Source: Pararhizobium sp. A13
GTDB lineage: Bacteria; Pseudomonadota; Alphaproteobacteria; Rhizobiales; Rhizobiaceae
Length of the DNA stretch: 64,000 nt
Assembly (NCBI RefSeq): GCF_040126305.1
Contig: NZ_CP149511.1
Coordinates: forward strand, 186,001 to 250,000
Direction of reading: 5' to 3'
Below, in pieces: positions 9,337 to 17,639 of this stretch. Made by a program: the position numbers and the translations under genes. The notes beneath the pieces are model-generated. The model saw nothing but the letters and a program-made list of their open reading frames with translations. It did no database searches and was not told where the DNA came from. Numbering within the stretch: the first letter of the stretch is position 1; each line of letters opens with the position of its first letter.

Positions 9337-10601
9337 CCTGGAACGATGTGTCCGCTCGCCAGGTGCTGCGTCGAATCTTCGACGCAGCCGTTGCCAGCGC
9401 GGATCCGCAGACTGCGGTTATCAACAACCTCCCAGAACGCCCAAGAGCTCGCTGCGTCGTTGTGGGTGCGGGCAAGGCGTCGGCCGCGATGGCGGCCGCG
9501 ATCGACGCCGCCTGGCCTGATGTCGATCTCTCGGGCATCGTGGTAACTCGCTATGGCCACGCCGTTCCGGCCGGGCGCATCGAAATCCTCGAAGCCTCCC
9601 ATCCCGTCCCGGATGAAATGAGCATCAAGGCTGCAGAGAAGATATTCGCTGCCGTCCAGGGCCTTGGCCCGGACGATCTCGTGGTGGCTCTCATCTCCGG
9701 CGGGGGATCGTCATTGCTCGTCTCGCCGGCAGGCAAGATGACTTTGGCCGACAAAAAGGCGGTCAACCAGGCGCTGCTCTCCAGCGGCGCCACGATTTCC
9801 GAGATGAATACTGTCCGCAAGCATCTTTCCGCCATCAAGGGCGGACATCTGGCGCGCGCGGCACGACCCGCGAGGCTGCTGACACTGGTCATCTCCGATG
9901 TACCGGGCGATGATCCATCGGAGATCGCGTCCGGCCCAACGGTCGCGGATCCGACCACCATGGCGGATGCCCGCGCGATCGTCGCCCACTATGGCATTGA
10001 CTTACCGGAGGCTGCGCGGTCAGTGCTGACACAAGGCATTGAGACGCCGAAGGTCGGGGAGGTTGAAGGCGAAATTCGTCTGATTGCTGCCCCCTCCATT
10101 GCGCTCAACGCTGCGGCGGCGGTCGCGCAGAAAGCCGGACTGCGTCCACTGATCCTCGGAGATGCCCTGGAAGGCGAAGCTCGCGAGATGGGTCGCATAA
10201 TGGCGGGCATCGCGCTGTCCGCGCGTGATAAGGGCCTGCCTGTAGCGGCACCTGCCGTCATACTGTCCGGCGGTGAGGGCACCGTTTCGCTCGGGGCCAC
10301 GACCGCAGGCCGCGGCGGACGAAACACGGAATTTCTGCTCAGCCTGGCTATTGCTCTCAAAAGGGCTGAGGGCATCTGGGCCATCGCCGGCGATACCGAT
10401 GGCATCGACGGCGTAGAGGATGCAGCCGGGGCGCTGGTGGCGCCGGACAGCACCACTCGGATGCGCGTAGCGGGCATCGATCCACGCGCAACGCTGGCCG
10501 CCCATGACAGCTACTCGGCCTTCAAGGCCGTCGGCGACCTTGTGATCACCGGCCCAACGCTCACGAATGTCAATGACATCCGCGCAATTCTCATAAGTTA
10601 G
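9333..10601 (+). CDS. ttuD: glycerate 2-kinase / hydroxypyruvate reductase-like (MOFRL family)
   Basis: 422 residues in two parts: an N-terminal Rossmann-like DUF4147 domain with VVVGAGKASAAMAAA and LISGGGSSLLVSP, and a C-terminal MOFRL domain with LSGGEGTV and RGGRNTEF. Family members long called hydroxypyruvate reductase (TtuD) are mostly glycerate 2-kinases. In this operon the product would take D-glycerate from the tartrate dehydrogenase reaction to 2-phosphoglycerate. The ATG at 9333 overlaps the ttuC stop and gives the normal length; an in-frame ATG at 9285 lies inside ttuC and has no ribosome site. Confidence 0.88.
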   Translation: MTWNDVSARQVLRRIFDAAVASADPQTAVINNLPERPRARCVVVGAGKASAAMAAAIDAAWPDVDLSGIVVTRYGHAVPAGRIEILEASHPVPDEMSIKAAEKIFAAVQGLGPDDLVVALISGGGSSLLVSPAGKMTLADKKAVNQALLSSGATISEMNTVRKHLSAIKGGHLARAARPARLLTLVISDVPGDDPSEIASGPTVADPTTMADARAIVAHYGIDLPEAARSVLTQGIETPKVGEVEGEIRLIAAPSIALNAAAAVAQKAGLRPLILGDALEGEAREMGRIMAGIALSARDKGLPVAAPAVILSGGEGTVSLGATTAGRGGRNTEFLLSLAIALKRAEGIWAIAGDTDGIDGVEDAAGALVAPDSTTRMRVAGIDPRATLAAHDSYSAFKAVGDLVITGPTLTNVNDIRAILIS

Positions 10602-10609
10602 GTTTGGAC

Positions 10610-12058
10610 ATGTATATACGCAACAACCGGCGGTCGAAGATCGTCGCGACGGTCGGCCCGGCTTCAAATTCGCCCGACATGCTTCGGTCGCTGTTTCACG
10701 CCGGTGTCGACACGTTCCGCCTGAACTTCAGTCATGGCACCCGGGCGGATCATGCTGAGGTCTACCGGACCATCAGGGCTCTTGAGCAGGAACAGGATGC
10801 AGCCATCGCCGTCCTGCAGGATCTTCAGGGTCCGAAGATCAGGATCGGAGTGCTGGCGCATGGCAGGCTTGATCTCGCGCGCGGATCCACAATTGGATTT
10901 GTCTTCGGCCAGGAGGGTGGCGAAGGAATGAACGACATTCCGCTACCTCATCGGGAGATTTTCGAGGTAGCGGTGCCCGGGATGGACCTCCTGATCGACG
11001 ACGGCAGAGTAAAGGTCCGGACCATGGAAGTGATGGACGGGCGTCTTGTTTGCGAGGTCATCAATGGAGGAACCCTGTCTAACCGCAAGGGGGTCAACGT
11101 GCCCGGCGCGATCCTCGACATTTCCCCGCTCACGGCGAAAGATCGTGAGGACCTGGAATTCGGGCTCGAGCTTGGCGTCGACTGGGTCGCACTCTCTTTC
11201 GTTCAGCGGGCACGCGACATGATCGAAGCCCGGTCCCTCGTTGGAGACAGGGCTGGCCTCATTGCCAAGATCGAGAAGCCGTCCGCCCTCTATGACATCG
11301 AGGATATTGTCAGGCTTTCGGACGGCATCATGGTTGCGCGAGGTGATCTCGGCGTTGAGATCCCGCCGGAGGACGTTCCGGGCAAGCAGAAGGAAATCAT
11401 CCGTGCATGCCGGCTAGCGGCCAAGCCCGTGATTGTCGCCACACAGATGCTCGACTCGATGGTCAGTTCGCCAACGCCGACGCGTGCTGAGGCCTCGGAC
11501 GTTGCCGGTGCCATCTATGATGGGGCAGATGCCGTCATGCTTTCCGCTGAGTCCGCAACAGGCGCCTATCCGGTGGAGGCGGTCGAAATGATGAGCCGAA
11601 TCATCGAGAAGACGGAGAAGCACAAGCACTACCGGCCAATCGTTGAGGCAACGGAGCCCGATGTCGCTCAGTCACCGCCGCACGCGGTTGCCACCGCGGC
11701 CGCCAATGTTGCCGTGGCCCTGGGCTCGCCGGTTTTGGTTGCCTACACATCGAGCGGAACAACCGCGGCCAGGATTTCGCGTGCTAGACCGGCCTCACCC
11801 ATTCTTGCCCTCGCTCCGTCCGAACAGGTTGCGCGCCAACTCAACCTGTTCTGGGGTGTGGTCGGCGTGCGATCACCGAATGTCCATACCTATGAGGCCT
11901 CATTGCTTCACGCGCAACAGGCCGCGCTGGATACCAAACTGGCAAATCCGTCCGATCACATTGTCATCGTGGCTGGATTTCCATTCGCGCAACGGGGCAG
12001 CACCAACAATCTCCGTGTTGTGCAGATCGCCGCAACCGAGAATCTAGAGATTGCGTAG
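10610..12058 (+). CDS. ttuE: pyruvate kinase
   Basis: 482 residues, usual length for a bacterial pyruvate kinase. Motifs include NFSHGTRADH, ILQDLQGPKIRIG-like (VLQDLQGPKIRIG), the catalytic Lys loop LIAKIEKPSAL, ARGDLGVEIPPEDVP and MLDSMVSSPTPTRAEASDVA. It converts phosphoenolpyruvate to pyruvate and closes the tartrate, glycerate, 2-phosphoglycerate, PEP route encoded upstream. It starts 8 bp after the ttuD stop; an in-frame TTG at 10604 is less likely. Its last 15 bases overlap the 3' end of the convergent GntR gene. Confidence 0.92.
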   Translation: MYIRNNRRSKIVATVGPASNSPDMLRSLFHAGVDTFRLNFSHGTRADHAEVYRTIRALEQEQDAAIAVLQDLQGPKIRIGVLAHGRLDLARGSTIGFVFGQEGGEGMNDIPLPHREIFEVAVPGMDLLIDDGRVKVRTMEVMDGRLVCEVINGGTLSNRKGVNVPGAILDISPLTAKDREDLEFGLELGVDWVALSFVQRARDMIEARSLVGDRAGLIAKIEKPSALYDIEDIVRLSDGIMVARGDLGVEIPPEDVPGKQKEIIRACRLAAKPVIVATQMLDSMVSSPTPTRAEASDVAGAIYDGADAVMLSAESATGAYPVEAVEMMSRIIEKTEKHKHYRPIVEATEPDVAQSPPHAVATAAANVAVALGSPVLVAYTSSGTTAARISRARPASPILALAPSEQVARQLNLFWGVVGVRSPNVHTYEASLLHAQQAALDTKLANPSDHIVIVAGFPFAQRGSTNNLRVVQIAATENLEIA

Positions 12059-12787
12059 ATTGTATCGAGCAATAAGAGGGATCAGCGCATCATGGGCATG
12101 TTTCCGGTGCAGCCGTGCCGAGCGGCTTGCCGCATCGGCATCACCTCGCTCGATTGCATCTATGATTTCCGCATGCTCGCCGGCCGAGTGCAGCGGCAAG
12201 GGGCGCAGGTTGAGGGTAAACATGCGGGCGCGATGCAATTGATCGGCGACAGTCCCCGCCATCCGCATGAGGCGGCTGTTTCCGCTCTCTGTTACGAGGG
12301 TCTGATGAAAATCCTCATCCGCGACGGCCCATCGTGGAAGGTCGTTGTCAGCCAATGCATCCACCATCCCCGTTGTGGCGGCCTTCAGGAGTTGGATGAC
12401 GGGCCCGCGCTCTTCCATCGGGAGCCGGGCGAGTCGTGCCGCCGCTGCCCCCTCGAGCGCGGTGATGACTTCGTAGATTTCCTCGATATCCGCGGGAGAC
12501 AGGGCACAGATTATGATGCCCTTCTTGGGAAGTATCCGGACCAGCCCGTCTTCCTGCAGTCGCGCCATGGCTTCGTGCACCGGCGTCCGGCTCATGCCGA
12601 GCTGACGCGCAATTTCAATTTCCGCGGCCTGGTATCCGGGAGGAAATGCGTTGGAGCGTATCGCCTCTTTGATGGCGAGATAGGCGGCCGAAACCCGACC
12701 CGAAACGGTGCTGTCGGCGTTTGCTGAATTCTGTTCTGCGACCGGATCGCGCGGTGCGGCTCCGAGAATCTCAATCGTCTTGATCAT
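12044..12787 (-). CDS. GntR-family regulator, FadR/FCD type
   Basis: 247 residues. The N-terminal winged HTH contains EIEIARQLGMSRTPVHEAMARLQEDGLV and is followed by an all-helical FCD effector domain that typically binds a carboxylate through a metal (Asp and His around DEDFHQTL). It is divergent from the tripartite tricarboxylate transporter genes and most likely represses them until substrate is present. The unusual 3' overlap with pyruvate kinase could make transcription of the two regulons interfere. Confidence 0.87.
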   Translation of the reverse strand: MIKTIEILGAAPRDPVAEQNSANADSTVSGRVSAAYLAIKEAIRSNAFPPGYQAAEIEIARQLGMSRTPVHEAMARLQEDGLVRILPKKGIIICALSPADIEEIYEVITALEGAAAARLARLPMEERGPVIQLLKAATTGMVDALADNDLPRWAVADEDFHQTLVTESGNSRLMRMAGTVADQLHRARMFTLNLRPLPLHSAGEHAEIIDAIERGDADAASRSARLHRKHAHDALIPLIARYNLRNL

Positions 12788-12836
12788 GAACTGCCTAAAG
12801 TTGTTTCAACGCTCGTTATAGCCTCTCTCAAGGTGC

Positions 12837-12880
12837 TTGACAAACGGGTGTACATCGATAAATGTAAGCTTGCATGCAAG
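12837..12880 (+). promoter_or_regulatory. candidate promoter and GntR operator of the tct/ttuC operon
   Basis: TTGACA at 12837-12842 is followed by a weak -10 (ATAAAT at 12858-12863, 15-bp spacing) and then by the perfect palindrome CTTGCATGCAAG (12869-12880). The palindrome lies between the promoter and the binding-protein gene and upstream of the divergent GntR gene, the classic place for a GntR/FCD repressor site. Palindrome is seen; promoter call and repressor assignment are inference. Confidence 0.45.
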
Positions 12881-12935
12881 ATGGCATGGAAAAGGATGTG
12901 GAGGCATCCTTCGCGATCTCAGGGAGGAAAGCGCG

Positions 12936-13904
12936 ATGAAAAAGGTACTGTTGTCCCTCACGGGTGTCCTGTTTGCCATGTCCAGCCATCTGGCGCTGGC
13001 GCAGGAGAACTATCCAGATAGACCAATTACAATCGTGGTGCCCGCCGCAGCCGGAGGGCCGAGTGATACTGTGGCGCGCCTGGTGGCCCAGTCGATGTCC
13101 AAGACGCTGGGTCAGCAGGTGCTGATCGAAAACATGGGCGGTGCCGGCGGCTCTCTTGGTGCCGCAACCGTGGCGCAGGCGGACCCCGATGGCTATCGGC
13201 TGCTGCTCTATCATATTGGCGTAGCAACCTTCGCCGCGCTCTACCCCAACCTGACCTACAAGCCGATCGAAGACTTTTCCAGCGTCGGGCTGATCACCGA
13301 AGTTCCGATGACGGTCGTCGGCAGGAAGGATTTCGAGCCGAAGACGTTCACCGATCTCGTTTCCTATTTGAAGGCGAACGGGCCTGCCGTCACCTTCGGG
13401 ACCGCTGGCACGGGTGCCGTTTCCGATCTCTGCGGCAGGTTGCTGCAGGATGCCCTCGACACCAAGATCACGCTGGTGCCTTACAAGGGCATGGGCCCCG
13501 CGATGACCGATCTCATTGGCGGCCGCATCGATCTCGCCTGCGACCAGACGACCAATACCATGACCCAGCTCAAGGCCGGCGAGGTTCATCCCTATGCAAT
13601 CACGACGAAGGCGCGGATCGGCGTGCTGCCGGATCTTCCGACCGTCGCGGAGAGCGGCCTGCAAGGGTTCGAACTCAGCGCCTGGCATGCGCTGTGGGCG
13701 CCCAAGGAAACGCCTGAAGCCATCCGCAACAAGCTTGCAGAAGCGCTCCGCGCCGCACTCAAGGATCCGGTCGTGATCGAGCGTTTTGCAAGCCTCGGAA
13801 CCGCACCAGTTTCGGAAGATCTGGCGACACCGGCGGCGCTTGACCAGAAGTTCGCGTCTGAAGTCAAGCGACTGACGAAGCTGATCAGCGAGAGCGGCAA
13901 GTAA
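12936..13904 (+). CDS. tripartite tricarboxylate transporter binding protein (TctC/Bug family)
   Basis: 322 residues with a clear signal peptide (MKKVLLSLTGVLFAMSSHLALAQ) and the Bug-family opening YPDRPITIVVPAAAGGPSDTVARL, then VLIENMGGAGGSLG. Such periplasmic proteins deliver di- or tricarboxylates and other organic acids to the TctAB membrane complex. The ATG at 12936 has AGGGAGGA at the right distance; the upstream in-frame ATG at 12837 lies in the promoter. A perfect 11-bp stem-loop follows the stop. The neighbouring ttuC suggests a tartrate-like ligand. Confidence 0.9.
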   Translation: MKKVLLSLTGVLFAMSSHLALAQENYPDRPITIVVPAAAGGPSDTVARLVAQSMSKTLGQQVLIENMGGAGGSLGAATVAQADPDGYRLLLYHIGVATFAALYPNLTYKPIEDFSSVGLITEVPMTVVGRKDFEPKTFTDLVSYLKANGPAVTFGTAGTGAVSDLCGRLLQDALDTKITLVPYKGMGPAMTDLIGGRIDLACDQTTNTMTQLKAGEVHPYAITTKARIGVLPDLPTVAESGLQGFELSAWHALWAPKETPEAIRNKLAEALRAALKDPVVIERFASLGTAPVSEDLATPAALDQKFASEVKRLTKLISESGK

Positions 13905-13912
13905 GCTCAGTT

Positions 13913-13937
13913 GGGTCGGCGGCCGCGCCGCCGACCC
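13913..13937 (+). other. intercistronic stem-loop after the tctC-like gene
   Basis: Perfect 11-bp stem GGGTCGGCGGC / GCCGCCGACCC with a CGC loop, 8 bp after the stop codon. No T-run follows, so it is more likely an mRNA-stabilising or partial-attenuation element that favours binding-protein expression than a full terminator. Confidence 0.7.
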
Positions 13938-14014
13938 GTCACTCGTCATGGCAACGAGCCATGAACCCGGCGCTTGATACGGAGCGCGATATCCTCGAAT
14001 AGGAGCGAACTTCC

Positions 14015-15086
14015 CATGCGTGAATACAAGATTGCGGCCATTCCTGCGGATGGGATTGGCCCAGAGGTGATAGCGGCGGGTCTTCAGGTTCTGGAGGCGC
14101 TGGAACAGCGCAGCGGCGACTTCAAGATCCACTCCGAGACCTTCGACTGGGGTTCGGACTATTATAAGAAGCATGGCGTGATGATGCCGGCCGACGGGCT
14201 GGAGAAGTTGAAGAAGTTCGACGCGATCTTTTTCGGTGCCGTGGGCGCTCCGGACGTTCCCGACCACATCACGCTGTGGGGCCTGCGCCTGCCGATCTGC
14301 CAGGGGTTCGACCAGTACGCCAATGTGCGCCCGACGAAGATCCTGCCCGGCATCACGCCGCCCTTGCGCAATTGCGGTCCGGGCGATCTCGACTGGGTGA
14401 TCGTGCGGGAGAACTCCGAAGGCGAATATTCCGGCCATGGCGGCCGCGCCCATCGCGGCCTGCCGGAAGAGGTCGGCACGGAAGTGGCGATCTTCACCCG
14501 CGTCGGCGTCACCCGCATCATGCGCTACGCCTTCAAACTGGCCCAGGCGCGCCCGCGCAAGCTGCTGACAGTCGTCACCAAGTCGAACGCCCAGCGCCAT
14601 GGCATGGTCATGTGGGACGAGATCGCGGCCGAAGTGTCGAAGGAATTCCCGGATGTCACCTGGGACAAGATGCTGGTCGATGCGATGACGGTGCGCATGA
14701 CGCTGAAGCCGGAGACGCTCGACACGATCGTTGCGACCAACCTGCATGCCGACATCCTGTCTGACCTCGCCGGTGCTCTTGCCGGCTCGCTCGGCGTCGC
14801 GCCGACCGCCAACATCGACCCGGAGCGCCGTTTCCCGTCAATGTTCGAGCCGATCCACGGCTCGGCCTTCGACATCACCGGCAAGGGTATCGCCAACCCG
14901 ATCGCCACTTTCTGGACGGCAGCGCAGATGCTCGAGCATCTCGGTGAACGCGAGGCCGCCGCGCGGCTGATGAGCGCCGTCGAGCGCGTGACTGAAGCAG
15001 GCATCCTAACGCCTGACGTCGGTGGCACCGCCAACACGAAGCAAGTCACCGACGCCGTATGCGAGGCAATCGCAGGCTCAAATATC
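14015..15086 (+). repeat. 1072-bp direct repeat, copy 2 (ttuC body)
   Basis: Second copy of the unit at 8241-9312, with one base different (T at 14654). It is bounded on the left by a different ribosome-binding region and on the right by a different C-terminal codon and stop. Confidence 0.92.
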
Positions 15087-15092
15087 ATCTGA
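14016..15092 (+). CDS. ttuC: tartrate dehydrogenase/decarboxylase, copy 2
   Basis: 358 residues, identical to copy 1 over residues 1-357 by reading, with the C-terminus reduced to ...SNII where copy 1 reads ...SNILKMAAAE. AGGAG lies 12-16 bp before the ATG at 14016; an in-frame ATG at 13974 precedes it, but the repeat boundary and the family start both point to 14016. It stands between the binding-protein gene and the small membrane-subunit gene of a tripartite tricarboxylate transporter, so tartrate dehydrogenase can be made under the GntR-controlled promoter as well as under ttuA control. Confidence 0.9.
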   Translation: MREYKIAAIPADGIGPEVIAAGLQVLEALEQRSGDFKIHSETFDWGSDYYKKHGVMMPADGLEKLKKFDAIFFGAVGAPDVPDHITLWGLRLPICQGFDQYANVRPTKILPGITPPLRNCGPGDLDWVIVRENSEGEYSGHGGRAHRGLPEEVGTEVAIFTRVGVTRIMRYAFKLAQARPRKLLTVVTKSNAQRHGMVMWDEIAAEVSKEFPDVTWDKMLVDAMTVRMTLKPETLDTIVATNLHADILSDLAGALAGSLGVAPTANIDPERRFPSMFEPIHGSAFDITGKGIANPIATFWTAAQMLEHLGEREAAARLMSAVERVTEAGILTPDVGGTANTKQVTDAVCEAIAGSNII

Positions 15093-15132
15093 ACGGGAAC
15101 ACCGTCAGAGGAGGCCAGAGGGGGAGGAGACC

Positions 15133-15600
15133 ATGGCTACACTCGAAAAGACCACCCGGAAAAACCTGATTGCCGGTGGCATATTCATCGCCATCGCGGC
15201 CGATTTCGCTGTGCAGGGTCTACGGTATGAGTTCGGGACCGCGACACAGATGGGACCGGGCTTTTTACCGGTGGTTCTTGCTTTCGTACTGGGTGCATTG
15301 GGCGTCGTCATCGGCCTTGATGGCTTGCGCACTGAGCCGGAGCCGACCGATGGTTCCGTCCCCTGGCGCGGACTCGTCCTCATCTGTCTCGCACTTGCCA
15401 TCTTTGCAGCCGGAGCCCGCGATCTTGGGCTCGTACCCGTCGTCCTGCTTTGCACGTTCATGACGGCACTCGCGTCCCGCCGAAATTCGCTGGTATCGGC
15501 GGCTATGATGGCCGCCGTCATCGCCACTCTTTGCTATCTGGTCTTCAAGGTCGGGCTGGCAGTTGCCATTCCGACTTTCGGGCCGGTTTTCGGACTATGA
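15133..15600 (+). CDS. tripartite tricarboxylate transporter small membrane subunit (TctB family)
   Basis: 155 residues with four to five hydrophobic segments and the family stretch TQMGPGFLPVVLAFVLGALG. GGGGAGGAGA sits just before the ATG at 15133. TctB pairs with the large permease TctA encoded 10 bp downstream to move organic acids delivered by the TctC-type protein. The in-frame ORF extends back to 15022 inside ttuC copy 2, but that part is an out-of-frame shadow of ttuC. Confidence 0.85.
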   Translation: MATLEKTTRKNLIAGGIFIAIAADFAVQGLRYEFGTATQMGPGFLPVVLAFVLGALGVVIGLDGLRTEPEPTDGSVPWRGLVLICLALAIFAAGARDLGLVPVVLLCTFMTALASRRNSLVSAAMMAAVIATLCYLVFKVGLAVAIPTFGPVFGL

Positions 15601-15610
15601 GGTGCTTACC

Positions 15611-17119
15611 ATGATGGATCTGATCTCGAATCTTGCCCTTGGCTTCGAAACGGCTCTCACGCCGATAAACATCGTCTGGTGTTTCGTTGGCGTGCTGCTG
15701 GGCACGCTCGTTGGCGTGTTGCCCGGCATCGGGCCGACGGCGACGATCGCGATGCTTCTGCCGATCACTTCTACATTCTCCCCAGTAACCTCGCTCATCA
15801 TGCTGTCGGGCATCTACTACGGCGCCCAATACGGCGGGTCCACAACAGCAATCCTCATCAACCTGCCGGGGGAAAGTTCTTCGGCGGTGACAGCGATCGA
15901 TGGCTATCAGATGGCCCGGAAGGGGCGTGCCGGCCAGGCATTGGCAACCGCGGCGCTCGGATCGTTCTTCGCAGGCTGCGTGGCAACCCTGCTGCTGGCG
16001 ATCGCCGCTCCGCCGCTTGCCTCCATCGCGCTCGAATTCGGTGCGCCGGAATATTTTGCCCTGATCGTTCTCGGGCTGCTCGTTTCGATCTCACTCGCTC
16101 ACGGTTCCGTCCTGAAGGCGCTGGGTATGATCGTCATCGGCTTGCTGCTTGGGACCGTGGGCCAGGACATCTATACGGGCGAGGAGCGCTTCACGTTCGG
16201 TCGCCTGGAATTGTCGCAGGGGATCAACTTCGTCTCGATTGCCGTCGGGATATTCGGGGTCTCCGAAATCTTCCGCAACCTTCAGAATGAACACGCGCGC
16301 GAAGTCGGCGTGAAGCACGTCACGAACCTTTGGCTGACGAAAGATGATTTCCGGCGGATTATCGGCCCTGTCCTGCGGGGAACGGCGCTTGGCTCGCTTC
16401 TCGGCGTATTGCCGGGCGGCGGCCACGTACTAGCGTCCTTTGCCAGCTATTCGGTCGAGAAGAACCTGTCGAAAAATCCGGCGGAGTTTGGCCATGGCGC
16501 GATCGAAGGCGTAGCCGGACCCGAGAGCGCCAACAACGCAGCGGCGCAGACGTCCTTCATTCCGCTGCTCACCCTCGGCATTCCGGCCCATCCGGTCATG
16601 GCACTCATTGTTGGCGCATTCATCCTGCAGGGGATCACGCCGGGGCCGGACGTCATTACCAGCCAGCCGGCGCTGTTCTGGGGCATCATCGCATCGATGT
16701 GGATCGGCAACCTGCTGCTGGTGATCCTCAACCTGCCACTGATCGGGCTGTGGGTGAAGATGCTGACCATTCCCTACCGTATGCTGTTTCCGGCCATCGT
16801 CACCTTTGCCTCGATCGGATGTTATTCCATCAACAACAACCCCTTCGACGTCTATGCCATCATCGTCTCCGGCATACTCGGCTACGTCCTGATCCGTGTG
16901 GGCTGCGAACCTGCACCCCTTCTGCTGGGCTTCGTTCTGGGCCCGCTGCTCGAGGAGCATCTCCGTCGGGCGATGATTATCTCCCGCGGTGACGCGACGG
17001 TGTTCGTCACAAACCCGATCGCTGCATCGCTGCTCGGCTTGGGTCTGGTCTGCGTAATCCTGGCGCTCCTACCATCGATCCGTTCCAAGCGCGACCAGGT
17101 GTTCGTAGAAGACGACTGA
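15611..17119 (+). CDS. tripartite tricarboxylate transporter large permease (TctA family)
   Basis: 502 residues with about 11-12 membrane segments. Diagnostic loops are GVLPGIGPTATIAMLLPIT and TTAILINLPGESSSAVTAIDG near the N-terminus, and a related GVLPGGGHVLASF motif in the second half, reflecting the inverted repeat of the family. Two ATGs are adjacent (15611 and 15614); either may start. It ends the GntR-controlled operon and probably imports the tartrate-like acid used by ttuC copy 2. Confidence 0.92.
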   Translation: MMDLISNLALGFETALTPINIVWCFVGVLLGTLVGVLPGIGPTATIAMLLPITSTFSPVTSLIMLSGIYYGAQYGGSTTAILINLPGESSSAVTAIDGYQMARKGRAGQALATAALGSFFAGCVATLLLAIAAPPLASIALEFGAPEYFALIVLGLLVSISLAHGSVLKALGMIVIGLLLGTVGQDIYTGEERFTFGRLELSQGINFVSIAVGIFGVSEIFRNLQNEHAREVGVKHVTNLWLTKDDFRRIIGPVLRGTALGSLLGVLPGGGHVLASFASYSVEKNLSKNPAEFGHGAIEGVAGPESANNAAAQTSFIPLLTLGIPAHPVMALIVGAFILQGITPGPDVITSQPALFWGIIASMWIGNLLLVILNLPLIGLWVKMLTIPYRMLFPAIVTFASIGCYSINNNPFDVYAIIVSGILGYVLIRVGCEPAPLLLGFVLGPLLEEHLRRAMIISRGDATVFVTNPIAASLLGLGLVCVILALLPSIRSKRDQVFVEDD

Positions 17120-17639
17120 TGCCGGGCATTCGCTTTTTGTCTGGAGCGAGGGCGAGTTTTCAAGTGCTGCGAGTGCGATAGTTACCTCAATGTTTCGCGA
17201 CTGTCGCATCTCCGAAAAGTTCCATAAATCGGCTTACGCCGCGAACGGTGATCTCAGGATTTCCCGGACCTCTTTCACAGCCGACAGTGATATAACCGCT
17301 CTTTCAAGTTTGTATCCGGCATCCGATCGGCCACCTGCGGACCAAAGATCGACTTGGCGGCCGAGCAAGTTACCCACATTGAGTCCGTTATAGTCGGCTA
17401 CCGGTCTCTATGAGATTCAGGCGTGTAGGAATAGCAATTATACCAGATGTTGGCTTTTCCAAGCACAACCATGACACTCTCTGCCCACGACAGGGGAGGC
17501 TCGTTCGGTTTCGTTTGCACGGACGTAGGCAATTGCTATCTCCTCTCCAAAAATCGGCGGTAGCCAATCGATTGTCTTTCTTCCATATCGGCGGCGCTAC
17601 GGAAGTATCGAGAAATATCAGCGTCCACCGCGCGCTTGG
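17120..17639. other. 520-bp intergenic stretch, no gene recognised
   Basis: Lies between the convergent tctA-like gene and transketolase C-half. All frames hold only short ORFs without recognisable domains. GC is lower than in the neighbours and no clear terminator hairpin with a T-run was found. It may be the worn junction of two catabolic islands. Confidence 0.6.

Noticed and set aside
12828..14747. 639-codon open frame on the minus strand over the tctC-like gene and ttuC copy 2
   Set aside because: It is antisense to two genes with clear family motifs, has low-complexity His/Arg-rich composition typical of GC-rich shadow frames, and repeats exactly over ttuC copy 1 because the DNA is duplicated.
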